In this document: piece after piece, positions 10,815 to 20,345 of the stretch | Position numbering within the stretch: position 1 is the first letter of the stretch | Layout of the letters: the number at the start of each line of letters is the position of its first letter | Assembly: GCF_040954645.1 (NCBI RefSeq) | Contig: NC_092808.1 | Span: 13,755,883-13,819,882 of the forward strand | Length of the DNA stretch: 64,000 bases | Direction: 5' to 3' | DNA from: Diabrotica undecimpunctata | Lineage: Eukaryota > Arthropoda > Insecta > Coleoptera > Chrysomelidae | Program-made: the position numbers and the translations under genes | The notes under the pieces: model-generated | Told to the model about the DNA's origin: nothing | Database searches by the model: none | Seen by the model: the letters and a program-made list of their open reading frames with translations, nothing else

Positions 10815-11970
10815 TTTTAGTCTTCTTCTTCTTCTTAAAATGCCATACACCAAAGTGCGTAGGCGACTATCTCATTACTAGAATTCTGTTCTCGGCGGCG
10901 TGACACAGCTCGCCTGTATTGTGTATTCCTGTCCATTCTTTAATATTCCTTAACCAGGATAATTGTTTGCGGCCGGCTCCTCTCCTACCTTCGATCTTCC
11001 CTTGTAGGATTAACTGTGGTATTTCATATTTTGATCCTCTCAATATGTGCCCAAGGTAACCAATCTTGCGTTTTTTAATTAATTCAAAGAGTTCTCTTTC
11101 CACGCCGGCTCTCTTAAGGACGTCATCGTTTCGAACTCTATCCACCCAAGGTATGCGCATCATTCTTCTCAATGACCACATTTCAAATGCTTCAAGTTTG
11201 TTGATAGATGTTTTTTTTTAGGAGCGGTCTGAATTTCACAAAAGCTTGTCTTGCCATTTGTATTCGGGTTTTTATCTCTTGTTGTGGATCCGATTGGTCA
11301 TTGATTGTGGTGCCAAGGTATTTAAAAGTTTTCACGCGTTTTATGCGATCGTCACCTATGCATATTATCGGGTTTTCTGGAGGGTTTCTGCTAATGACCA
11401 TATATTTCGTTTTCAAAATGTTGATTTTGAGGCCATATTTTTTACCTATGCTATTCACCCTATCAAGTAATAACTGCTGATCTTCCAAATTATCAGTTAT
11501 AATCACTGTGTCGTCCGCATAGCGTAGGTTGCTAATCCTGCTTAATTAATTGCTTAATGCCTAATTCCGTGTCTTCTAATGCTTCCGCAAATATATTTTC
11601 AACATATAAATTAAAAAGCATCGGAGAGAGTATGCAGCCTTGGCGGACACCTTTCCGGATTTCAAATTCATCCGTATATTGGTCTTGATCAATCCTCACC
11701 TTTGCCATTTGGTTCCAGTATAGATTCTGAATAATTCTGATCTCCTTCTGGTCAATGTTGGCCCTATGTAGTAGTTCCATCATGATATCATGTTTAACAT
11801 TGTCAAATGCCTTCTCGTAGTCAATGAAGGTGAGGTAGACATCTTTTCGTTGATCTAAACAGTTGTGTATTAAGGTGTTCAAACATAAAATTGCCTCTCT
11901 TGTTCCTAGTCCTCGCTTAAAACCGAATTGTGTTAACCCGCTAAGTTCTTCTAGTATCTAGTCTAGTAGT
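10815..11970 (-). mobile_element. RTE-like LINE, 5'-truncated, inserted in hAT
   Basis: Read on the minus strand, the copy has QFGFKRGLGTREAILCLNTL (about 11930), TFIDYEKAFDNVKHD, GVRQGCILSPMLFNLY, RYADDTVI (about 11510, intact box), KYGLKINILKTKYMVI, YLGTTIN and the C-terminal MWSLRRMMRIPWVDRVRND ... ILRGSKYEIPQLIL. It ends in an AAG-repeat tail (CTTCTTCTTCTT at about 10823 on the + strand). Only a few disruptions are present (a stop near 11532 and another near 11190), so it is younger than most LINE copies here. The endonuclease is missing through 5' truncation. Confidence 0.9.
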
Positions 11971-12137
11971 AGTCTGCTTTTAGGTATATAAAAACAGTTA
12001 TTTTTAGAACTCTTTAGCGACGTATTAGTATAATATAATATTTTTGGATTACCGTCGAAGGCCGATATGATCAACCAAAAAAGATGTATTTGGTAACTCT
12101 TCTAGTGATTTTCTTGGGTGTGAATCTGTCTCTTTAG

Positions 12138-14050
12138 TTTACTCCTCCTGGTTTAAAAACAAAGCAAAGTAAAAAAAAACAATTTTGAAAATAAAAAACT
12201 TTATAGCATATTTCTAGTTGGTAAAAAGTTGTAACTACAGAGAGTTGTAATTAAAGTCATGTTTTCCATATTAATTTTATTTGGATGTTGACTGCATATC
12301 ATCCACAAGTATTTCATTATGATGGTACGTAATTACCGAGGGCCAAACACAAGCATGAAGAGAGATGTTCGTCAGTTAGCCGATTACGATATTTTGATTT
12401 CACTATCTTCGTTTTGGGAAATGCAGACTCACACAAGTATGGTGTCTTGTAAGCTACTTGTCTCAAAGACGGATATTTCTCAGACGATATGAAAGACCAA
12501 AATTTCGTATCGGTCGCTCTGGATTTAATGTGTATATCCGAAATTATTTTCAATACTTTATTTTGGACGAAAATGATCTCCATATTGAACGTAACGAATA
12601 TTTCAGTGGCTATTTTTCCACGTCTTGACAAGAAAATGGATTAAGACATGAATGTTACAATACCTGTCAGTTTTTTAAAATCAGCGAAGCGTCTTTCAAT
12701 TTCACTATGAAGTGATTGCAGCTCCGTCTTGTAATAAACATAATTCAAATGACCCGCTACCCTTTTTTTTTAAACGATGGAAAGTTCTTTAAATCCTTTC
12801 TGCTAATTTGCTTAATCAATAATTTCAATTTGTTGACAAAAGAATGTATTGGGCTCATCATATCGATAATTGTTTTATTTTTACCTTGTAGTTCAAAATT
12901 AATGAATTATTTAATTAATTATTAGGAGGTTCAAATGATTTGTTACATCTGTTAGGAAAGCCAGATCACGGAGTCATTTTTCGCTTTGAAGTAGATGAGT
13001 GTCGTCTCCTCGTTCTTCTAAAAAAGAAATGATTTTGTGAAGTAGCTCCTGGAACCTATCTAAAAATTTTCCACAGCTCAACCACCTCACATCTGTATGC
13101 AGAAGTAAATCAGTGAGTTCCGCAGAGTCGCTAGCTTCCAATTGCGCTTTAAAAAGATGTCGTTGCAAGCTTTGCGCTCTGACTGAATTCGCAATTTTTG
13201 TTGTCATCTTCACGATGTCGTCCATATTTAAAATTTTGGAACACAAAACTTGCTGGTGAATGATGCAATGAAATGAGAAAACGATGGAAAGTCATCGTTA
13301 GCTCGAAATAATGCAACAAATCCATTGTTAACGTCAGTCATGGATGGTGCACCATCTGTTGTAATACACACGAGTTTGTAAATCGGTAACTCGCATTGTT
13401 TCACAAAATTTATAAAAACGTTGTATATACCTTCTCCGCGAGTTTTTTCTTTCAGAGGCAGCATTGTTAACAATTCTTCTTTAGCCAACATGTCAGAAAA
13501 TACCATCTGAATGAAAATACACAACTGGGCGGTATCAGTCATATCGGTTGACTCGTCAAATTGCAAAGAAAAGTACATACACTTCATAATATCACTTTTA
13601 ACTTGGCTTTCCAAATCTTTACCCATGATTTCGATACCTCTAGTAACAGTTGGACGTGATAACAGGACTTCTTTATGGCAGACATAATATCTGTTCTATT
13701 ATTGAAGTCCTCAAATAATACATTCGTAGCCTCAATGAATGCTTCCTTCATTACCTCTCCACCTTCAAATGGTTTTTTATGTTGTGCCAATATGTAAAAA
13801 ATTTTGAACGACGCAATTGTTGCAGCTACTGATTGTTTAACAGGCCTAGTGAACATTGATTGTTTCTAATATTGTTCTGAAATAGAATAGTAATTATTGA
13901 TTGTTCCGTCTTCACACTACTTTTCAAGTCTTGCACTTTCCTTTTTCTAAACAAACTGTTTTGCGGAAAATCATTTTCATAATTTTTATGCAAAGTTTTA
14001 TAATGCCGTTCTAAATTTCCGCGATGGGCAGAGCAACGGAGAACACCATT
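12138..14050 (-). pseudogene. hAT transposase of GTF2IRD2/ZBED5-like type, degenerate
   Basis: Four minus-strand blocks in order make a hAT transposase: an N-terminal zinc-finger-like piece (NLERHYKTLHKNYENDFP, 13920-14045), a domain with KPFEGGEVMKEAF (13584-13856), the catalytic region (FSLQFDESTDMTDTAQLCIF and CITTDGAPSM, 13228-13626), then LLHTDVRWLSCGKFLDRFQE (12974-13246). The C-terminal dimerisation block has TPYLCESAFPKTKIVKSKYR and RLTDEHLSSCL (12317-12631). Frameshifts separate the blocks and a segment is lost between 12631 and 12974. The Asp residues in DESTD and TDGAP remain, but the reading frame is broken. This transposase family has been domesticated in vertebrates; nothing here suggests domestication. 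Confidence 0.88.
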
Positions 14051-14473
14051 TTTGTGATGCGGGTCTTCTGTGCTGTTACCGGAATAATATAATACACTTC
14101 CGTCCTTTTTACATAATCCTGACTCTGGACATCTTATTTCGCTGATTCCCAGTAGGTCTATTTTCATTCTTTTCATTTCTTGAATTGCGTTGTCAAGTTT
14201 CTCAGCAGCAAATAAACTTCTAACATTCCATGTGCACATTCTAAAATTAAATCTCTTTATTTTTAGGATTTCTTCACGAGGTTTTCACATGTTTACGACC
14301 TGAGAGGTCTCGTGGTATAAATATGTTTCTCCTCTCCTGTCGAATCTTGGCCTTTGCTTTCCATGATTAGTAACGGTTTGCAATTGCAGTGTCAATTTTA
14401 TGGTAATTTTCCTGAAGGTGCTCTATGATCCGTTAATGCAGTGATACCCCTTTGCCTTCTGTATTCTTATGAC
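14051..14473 (-). mobile_element. RTE-like LINE, 5' leader and endonuclease start
   Basis: Minus-strand MCTWNVRSLFAAEKLDNAI ... IDLLGISEIRCPESG ... LYYSGNSTEDPHHKNG (14052-14239) is the N-terminus of an RTE endonuclease. At 14050 it passes without a stop into hAT coding sequence, giving a chimeric 137-codon frame (13826-14239). The leader upstream (14240-14473) continues at 17104 after an inserted hAT element. Confidence 0.8.
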
Positions 14474-14707
14474 TAGACTTCGGCAAATATGCAAATAAAA
14501 ATGTAGAAAATATGCGCATAAATATGCACGTGTTTACCCGAAAATATGCAAATATTTTACAAAATATGCATACAAATAAATAAAAAAATCGTAAAATAGT
14601 AACAATTTTATTTAAAAAAAAAAGTGTACATAACTAAATATTTCCTACTATTCATTAAGATTTACATTTATTTTAAGTAACTACATCATTTTTAAGTATG
14701 AATAAAC

Positions 14708-15903
14708 TTATTTAGAATTATGGTAACAATAAATGACCAAGTGGTGTTCAAATTTTTGTAACAAAAACTTGTGGCTTCTGTCTGAGTACATATATTTATA
14801 TATGGAAAAACTTCGTTCAACATCAACTGATGTAACGGGAGCATTTTTCAAACTAACCAAAACATTTGGTTCTAAATTAATTGTTTCCGAAATATTTCCA
14901 GCTAGAACACTGACTACTTCAGAAAGAATATGGCAACCTTTATTTTTTTCCATAGTAGCTTCAAATTTTTTTAAAATATCTTTTCCAATATTACCTCTAA
15001 CGTTCCGACAACATGACGCAAATTCTTTTATTAATGCTGTACTTTCGAACAATGACAGTTTTGGTGATTCTAACTGAGTAATTGTTTTTTGAACAAAACT
15101 AAAATTTGATTTTATAAATGAAAGTTCTTGTTGAAGCAAGTTACTCTGAAAAGTTTGTTTAGAATCCAAAAGAGATTGGGAACTTTCATCTGTTAACGTA
15201 TCAATTATGTTCTTTATTTTAACAAAATGATCTGCATAAAAATTAGCTGCTTCTAACCATGTTCCCCATCGCGTTAAAATAGGTTGTGGTGGAAGAGGAA
15301 TGTTAGGTAGCATTTCTTTATAAAGTTGAATTCTTATAGGAGATTTAAGAAATACTTTTTTGACACTGGATATCATGGTATTTACAAGAGGAAACTTTTT
15401 TCGTATTTCCTCTGCAACTCTGTTTAATCCATGCGCTACACAAGTAACATGTATTAAATCTGGGAAAAATATTTTTAAATTTTGTCCTGCTTTCACCATA
15501 TAAGGAGCAGCATCCGATAAAATAAGCAGTAATTTATTAGAAGGAATAGTTGTCGGAAGAAAAAAAGTTGCTAATGTTTCTTGTATAAAACGCGAAATTG
15601 TTAAAGCATTTGTTTTCTCGAGTTGCTGGCATGAAATAAGATGAGATTTTGGTAAGGTATCTTCTTTAAGAACACCAATCAATAAATGAGCAATATACTT
15701 TCCTGAGGAATCAGTGGTTTCGTCTACAGATATGTAAAAATAATTATCTGCAATTTCTTCCTTAATATTAATTAACACCGACGAGTATAGCCCGTTCACA
15801 TTATTTCTTCTTAGAGACCGATCACTTGGAACATTAAGTTTGCAATATTTTTTTAGAAACGAACTAAAATTTACATTTGCTAATTTTGAAAGCGGTATAT
15901 ACT
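14708..15903 (-). CDS. hAT transposase, main exon
   Basis: An uninterrupted frame runs from an acceptor at about 15903 (TTTTTTTAG) to the stop at 14708. It includes SFLKKYCKLNVPSDRSLRRN before the 363-codon segment. Visible hAT features are ISVDETTD (first catalytic Asp), LLILSDAAPYM (second Asp), HVTCVAHGLNRVAEEI (the C-x2-H signature), LTRWGTWLEAA (RW motif) and TSVDVERSFS near the C-terminus (catalytic Glu in the dimerisation domain). All three acidic residues are present and no stop was seen, so this copy may still be able to make a protein. The domain order resembles CGGBP1-related insect hAT transposases (DUF659 type). Confidence 0.85.
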
Positions 15904-16426
15904 AAAAAAACACTCCCCAAGTGTTTTAAATGCAGTATTAATCCACAAATTAGTTTTTGTTACTAACCATTAGTACATCATATAACTTATTTTAAAATTC
16001 AACAAAAGTTTTTTTTTTGTTAATTCAATTACAATAAAAATAATTGTGTTTTAGAATAGCTGACTTCATAAAAAAAAGTAAAGGTGAAACATTTTTCTAA
16101 ATACACACCATTGTATTGTACCATGGACAATTTTTTCTCACTAAAGGAAGCTATTTTTCATTTAAAAACAACCTACGAGTACTAAATTTCAAGTAAATAC
16201 GTTTATTGGTTTTAAAGTTATTGTTGTTATTAACTAAAAGAATTTAATTTTTTTTAATTTTAACACCCTGTATCTCGAAAAGTAAATAAGTTTGACCCCT
16301 CATTAACTATATCGTTTTGTTCAATTTTTCGAGAAGTATCTACAGTCAAACGTTGTAAGTGTCATTTGGAAACACCCTGTATGTATGAAATATTAGATAT
16401 TTAATAGAAAATATTAGATACTTACA

Positions 16427-16521
16427 ATTTTGCCACAGACTGAACAGTAGATTTTTCCCATATCCATAGACAGCTCTTTATAAGGTTTAATCCAAGTTGA
16501 AGCACTGGTTGTTTTAGGCAT
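16427..16521 (-). CDS. hAT transposase, N-terminal exon (zinc finger)
   Basis: Minus-strand ATG at 16521 opens MPKTTSASTWIKPYKELSMD followed by IYCSVCGKIV, a C-x2-C zinc-finger half like the BED-type N-terminus of hAT proteins. The frame ends at a good donor (GTAAGTATC) at about 16426. Splicing to the acceptor near 15903 would join it to the catalytic exon; the other zinc ligands would have to come from the start of that exon and I did not see them clearly. Confidence 0.5.
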
Positions 16522-17103
16522 TATAAAATCAGAATCTTCCTTTTTGTTACGCACAACGAGTGTTTACGCTTTGAATATCAAAACAAAAATAATTTACAAA
16601 TCTGAGCATCAAATTAGAAATGTTTAGGTACCTAATTCAATAAACTGGGAGATTTTGGAAAATCCCTAAATTAGGAACAAAACTATTAGCCGTTTACCTG
16701 CTGTTAAGATACAATAAATTGTAGATAGATTTGGGGATTAGATCATAAAATGCAAATGAGCGAACCCTTAGCGATTATCCAATAACTGAATGCGTCAGTG
16801 ACCGAGACTTTCTAAGAATGTTGAGGGCTACTTAAATTGATCTTCTTTGAAATTGTAAATGTTTTGTACCTGTAGAGATTACGTACTTAGATCATTTCTT
16901 GATTAAAATGACTACAAAATTTTATACAAGAATTGAAATAAATTGGTATGTTTAAAAATTTTCAAATACAGTATAAAAATCTGAACTTTTATGCACTTTA
17001 TGCAAACTTTTATACAAATATGCCAAAATATGAAATATTTGCATAAAATATGCACAATATGCAAAATATGCAATATGCATATTTGCCGAAGTCTACTTAT
17101 GAC

Positions 17104-17395
17104 CATTATTTGTTGATTCATCCGCCTTCGGAGCCGGTTTCTCAATCCCAGGACAAAAGAATGCCCTACCACTCACCAACTAATCCGCCCTAAGCCGTTG
17201 GTCAGTAAGTGGGGGATTGCTTATACCGGCAATCACTCGGACGTCAGAGCCTCGTTTGTTTTCTAGCGGGATGCACCGGATGACCATAATTAAGATCATC
17301 ATATGGGCAGGTGAGGTTGACATTTGGATAGGAGAGGCTATACGTTGCGCATCACTATCCCTTGCACCCCCTGTAACTTGTAAATAGTACATAAT
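17104..17395 (-). mobile_element. RTE-like LINE 5' leader, continued
   Basis: This is the part of the RTE 5' leader lying beyond the inserted hAT. On the minus strand it contains GAGTGATTGCCGGTATAAGC followed by AATCCCCCAC, which matches (one or two differences) the leader of the RTE copy at 3318. No protein is encoded. Confidence 0.65.
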
Positions 17396-17470
17396 AATTA
17401 TATGAAATTAAATAATAGAAAATGTAAATAATAATTTAGTAGAAATCAAATCATTTTACTATTGTTTAAG

Positions 17471-17689
17471 GTATGTTGTCCAACGGAACCAATAATCATA
17501 AGACAAAGTCCGACAATGAAAGTTCGGCTGGAAACTTAACTGATATTACGAAACATAAAAATTATGGACTATTGCCAACCGATTGTGGTTATATCGATTA
17601 TTCCGATTTAATTGACATTAGAGTCACACATGGAGAAGACGCAGGCCTTTATGAATTTCCCTGGATGAGTTTACTGAGTTTCAGAATAG
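17471..17689 (+). CDS. serine protease exon 2: linker and activation site
   Basis: The exon lies between an acceptor (TTGTTTAAG|GT, 17470/17471) and a donor (G|GTAAGA, 17689/17690). It encodes residues 23-96. A polar linker is followed by LLPTDCGYID, the half-cystine (C61) that tethers light and heavy chains in CLIP-type proteases. Then comes the activation site DIR|VTHGEDAG (cleavage after R73) and the start of the catalytic domain, LYEFPWMSLL. The wording around the activation site is close to insect prophenoloxidase-activating and easter-like proteases. R at P1 implies activation by another trypsin-like protease in a cascade. Confidence 0.92.
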
Positions 17690-17979
17690 GTAAGATAATA
17701 ATATAGGCTATGAAATATATAGTTTATTTATAAAGATTTAATAGCACGAAACATCTCTATACTTTTTATAAATAACGAGTCATCAAATTTTATATATAAA
17801 ATTAAATGTAGAGCTACGACTTATAATCTCTTTATAACATTTTTTATGTTTCCTGTAACAAGTCACAGTCATTCTTACTAACCCAGCCAGTTTTGCGGGT
17901 ATTGCCAAGGAGCTCAGTGTTTCTTACATTTTATTCCTTTTTATCATATCATACGCTTGTTTAAAATCTCTTTACAATA
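17690..17979. other. intron 2 start, no feature recognised
   Basis: AT-rich intronic sequence between the donor of exon 2 and the outer mariner-type repeat. Confidence 0.5.
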
Positions 17980-19849
17980 TACAGTGTGGAAACCACTTAT
18001 GGAATAAAATTGTTTGTGTCCTTATTATAGAAAATAATAAAAAACTCTGAGACACGTTAACTTTTAAATTTTAATGTGCGCTTTCTAAACATAAATTTAA
18101 ATGTACAGGGTGATCCACGCAAATCTTGCATAGTCCATAATCCTTATTTTTAATGAAACACCCTGTATATTTTTATGTTTTTAAAAGATTCTTAACAACC
18201 TGATTTCAACGAACTATATCATGTAGGGTCTATAATGAATAATACAAGGTGATATTTTGAAATTAGTAATTTATCACGGGTTATGGTATTATTTTAAATT
18301 AGCTTAATACACAAAATACACTTCTACTCTAAGTGTCAGTATATTGGGGAAAATTTCTGGTTAGTAACCGTGTCATAACATTTTTTGTCATGAATAGGTA
18401 AAAACTGTCTAGATAGTCTGATAATTAAACTAAATCGGTAAATAATGCGAATTGTTATCAATCAGTTGTTAGTGTGTTGATATTTTACATTAAAATAATA
18501 AATTCCTAATTAAAAACAAATTTCTTAGAGAAATAAAAATGAAATATTTAACTGAGACCCGCCGAATTGAGATTTTAATGATGATCGGTTACGGGGAGAA
18601 TTGTAGAAGTCAAGTTGAAGTAGCAAACTTCTAAAATTTATACACAATTTAGAGAACTTGGACATGTCAAACCATTAAAAAATAACCTAACTTCATTGAA
18701 GATGAGATAAAAGTGGATATTTTGTTTAAGTGTCGCAGAGAATCCAACATCAAGTTCACGTCAAATTGTACGTCAAAATAATGTGAGTCACATAACTGTC
18801 CTAAGGTGTCTCCATGAAGAAAAACTTCATCCATATAAATTGCTTTTGTGCAGGAGCTAACAGAAGACAATCCAGATCGTAGAATGGATTTCTACGAAAG
18901 AATGATGGATAAAATTAACACAAATGAAATAGCTCTTGGCACAATTCTTTTTTCTGATAAATCAACATTTACATTGAACGGACAGGTAAACCGACGAAAC
19001 TGTAAATATTACAGGTATTACAGGAGATCATATTATTGGTCCTATATTTGTAGATGGTAATTTGACAGTGGAAAAATCTGTAAGCATGCTAAGAGACGAT
19101 GTTCTTCCTCACTTGGCTAACTTATATCCCAATCTAATAGATCCTACCCTACCACATAAAACTATCTGGTTCCATCAGGACGCTGCAAATCCCCATTATG
19201 CTTTATTGGTGAGAAATTACTTGAATAAAATCTACTTCAATAACTGGATTGGACGAAGGGGTACTATAGAGTGGCCAGCTAGGTCGCCAAATCTTACGTC
19301 TTTGGATATTTTTCTGTGGAGTTATCTCAAGAACAAAGTATATGCAACACAACCAACTAGCATTGAAGATCTCAAAAAAAGAATAACTACAGAAATACGG
19401 AATATTTTACCTCAAACTTTTAAGTAAATTCGGGACGAGTTTTATAGGAGACTGTTTTATTCCTAACAACAAGGTGGAAAACATTTTGAGCATTTATTTT
19501 AATGTAATCCAATCAATTACTTCGGGTATTCTATTAATTAATTGTCTTGAAGAAAATTATACTTAATTTCAAAATTTCACCCTGTATTATTCACAATAGA
19601 CCCTACATGATATAGTTCGTTGAGATCAGGTTGTTAGGGAACTTTTAAAAACATAAAAATATACAGGGTGTTCTATTTAAAAAACAGATTATGGACTATG
19701 CCAGACTTGCGTGGATCACCCTGTACATTCAAATTTATGTTTAAAAAGCGCACATTTAAATTTAAAAGTTTAGGTATCTCAACGTTTTTTATTATTTTTT
19801 AAAATAAGGACACAAACAATTTTATTCCATAAGTGGTTTCCACACTGTA
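17980..19849. mobile_element. three concentric mariner-type inverted repeats
   Basis: Three TA-bounded inverted layers share one centre. The outer ends are TACAGTGTGGAAACCACTTA at 17980 and its complement ending at 19849. The middle layer is 18104-18167 against 19662-19725, each block beginning and ending with TACAGGGTG or its complement and containing matching internal sequence (GATCCACGCAA ... CATAGTCCATAATC). The inner layer is 18243-19586 (TACAAGGTGATATTTTGAAA and its inverted partner), 1,344 bp, the size of a single mariner. The sequence between the layers is also inverted-repeated, including the block with CATGATATAGTTCGTTG. Confidence 0.85.
18539..19427 (+). pseudogene. mariner transposase, degenerate
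   Basis: The frame starts MKYLTETRRIEILMMIGYG at 18539 (N-terminal helix-turn-helix), then breaks. It resumes with LTEDNPDRRMDFYERMM and LFSDKSTFTLNG (first catalytic region, normally DE), shifts frame near 19040, and ends with WFHQDAANPHYA (second Asp) and ARSPNLTSLDIFLWSYLK. In the last motif the catalytic Asp of SPDLTP is replaced by Asn. About 36 residues separate the second Asp and this Asn. Stops, frameshifts and the lost Asp make it inactive. Confidence 0.88.
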
Positions 19850-20345
19850 TAAAGGTTTACCTTACATTCATAGCAGGTAGTCTGGATTTTTTTTAGTGTA
19901 AAAATCTGATCTATTACTGATCTGTTAACTCTAAAAGCGGCTTGATACTCAGCCCGGTAGTCGAAAAGCAGCCCTTTTCGACTACGTTATTAGTGGGTTT
20001 TTCCTTACTCTTTTTTCTACCTATTCTCAACAATTTAAATATATTTTTCAACTTTGGTTTACTAGGGCCCCCGCGTACTACGCAGCCAATATATATGAGA
20101 AGCCAAGTTATAGCAGCCAATCGATGGCCAGTTGTATCCGCTCTTAATTATGGAGAGAATATAAATATTAACCGATATGTACATGGAAGAGGCCATAATT
20201 ATTTACCATTTGTCTCGTAAAAAACACAAAATAAAGAAAAGGCTGGTAAATCGCCCTAGCAAATTATATTGGTGACTTCTATCCATCCTCGTTTTTCTTT
20301 CTTGTAGATTACTGTATTATTCAGATGATATATCCCAAATCGCCT
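19850..20345. other. intronic spacer with one strong hairpin
   Basis: No coding region is supported. The 92-codon frame 19942-20220 shows no domain I recognise. A perfect hairpin lies at 19957-19985 and is listed separately. Confidence 0.45.
19957..19985. repeat. perfect 12-bp hairpin
   Basis: GTAGTCGAAAAG is followed by a 5-nt loop (CAGCC) and by its exact complement CTTTTCGACTAC. It is not followed by a T run and its role is unknown. Confidence 0.85.

Larger units (their letters stand above)
14474..17095 (-). mobile_element. complete hAT element with 8-bp target duplication
   Basis: The element begins TAGACTTCGGCAAATATGCA and ends with its exact reverse complement. It is flanked on both sides by CTTATGAC (14466-14473 and 17096-17103), a perfect 8-bp target duplication as expected for hAT. 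Both subterminal regions carry many ATATGCA/TGCATAT copies, likely transposase-binding sites. Length is 2,622 bp. It interrupts the 5' leader of an RTE LINE that itself sits in intron 1 of the protease gene. Perfect duplications and an almost intact transposase suggest a fairly recent insertion. Confidence 0.95.

Noticed and set aside
19942..20220. 92-codon frame considered as an LTR-retroelement fragment
   Set aside because: No recognisable motif; the only solid structure there is the hairpin at 19957-19985.
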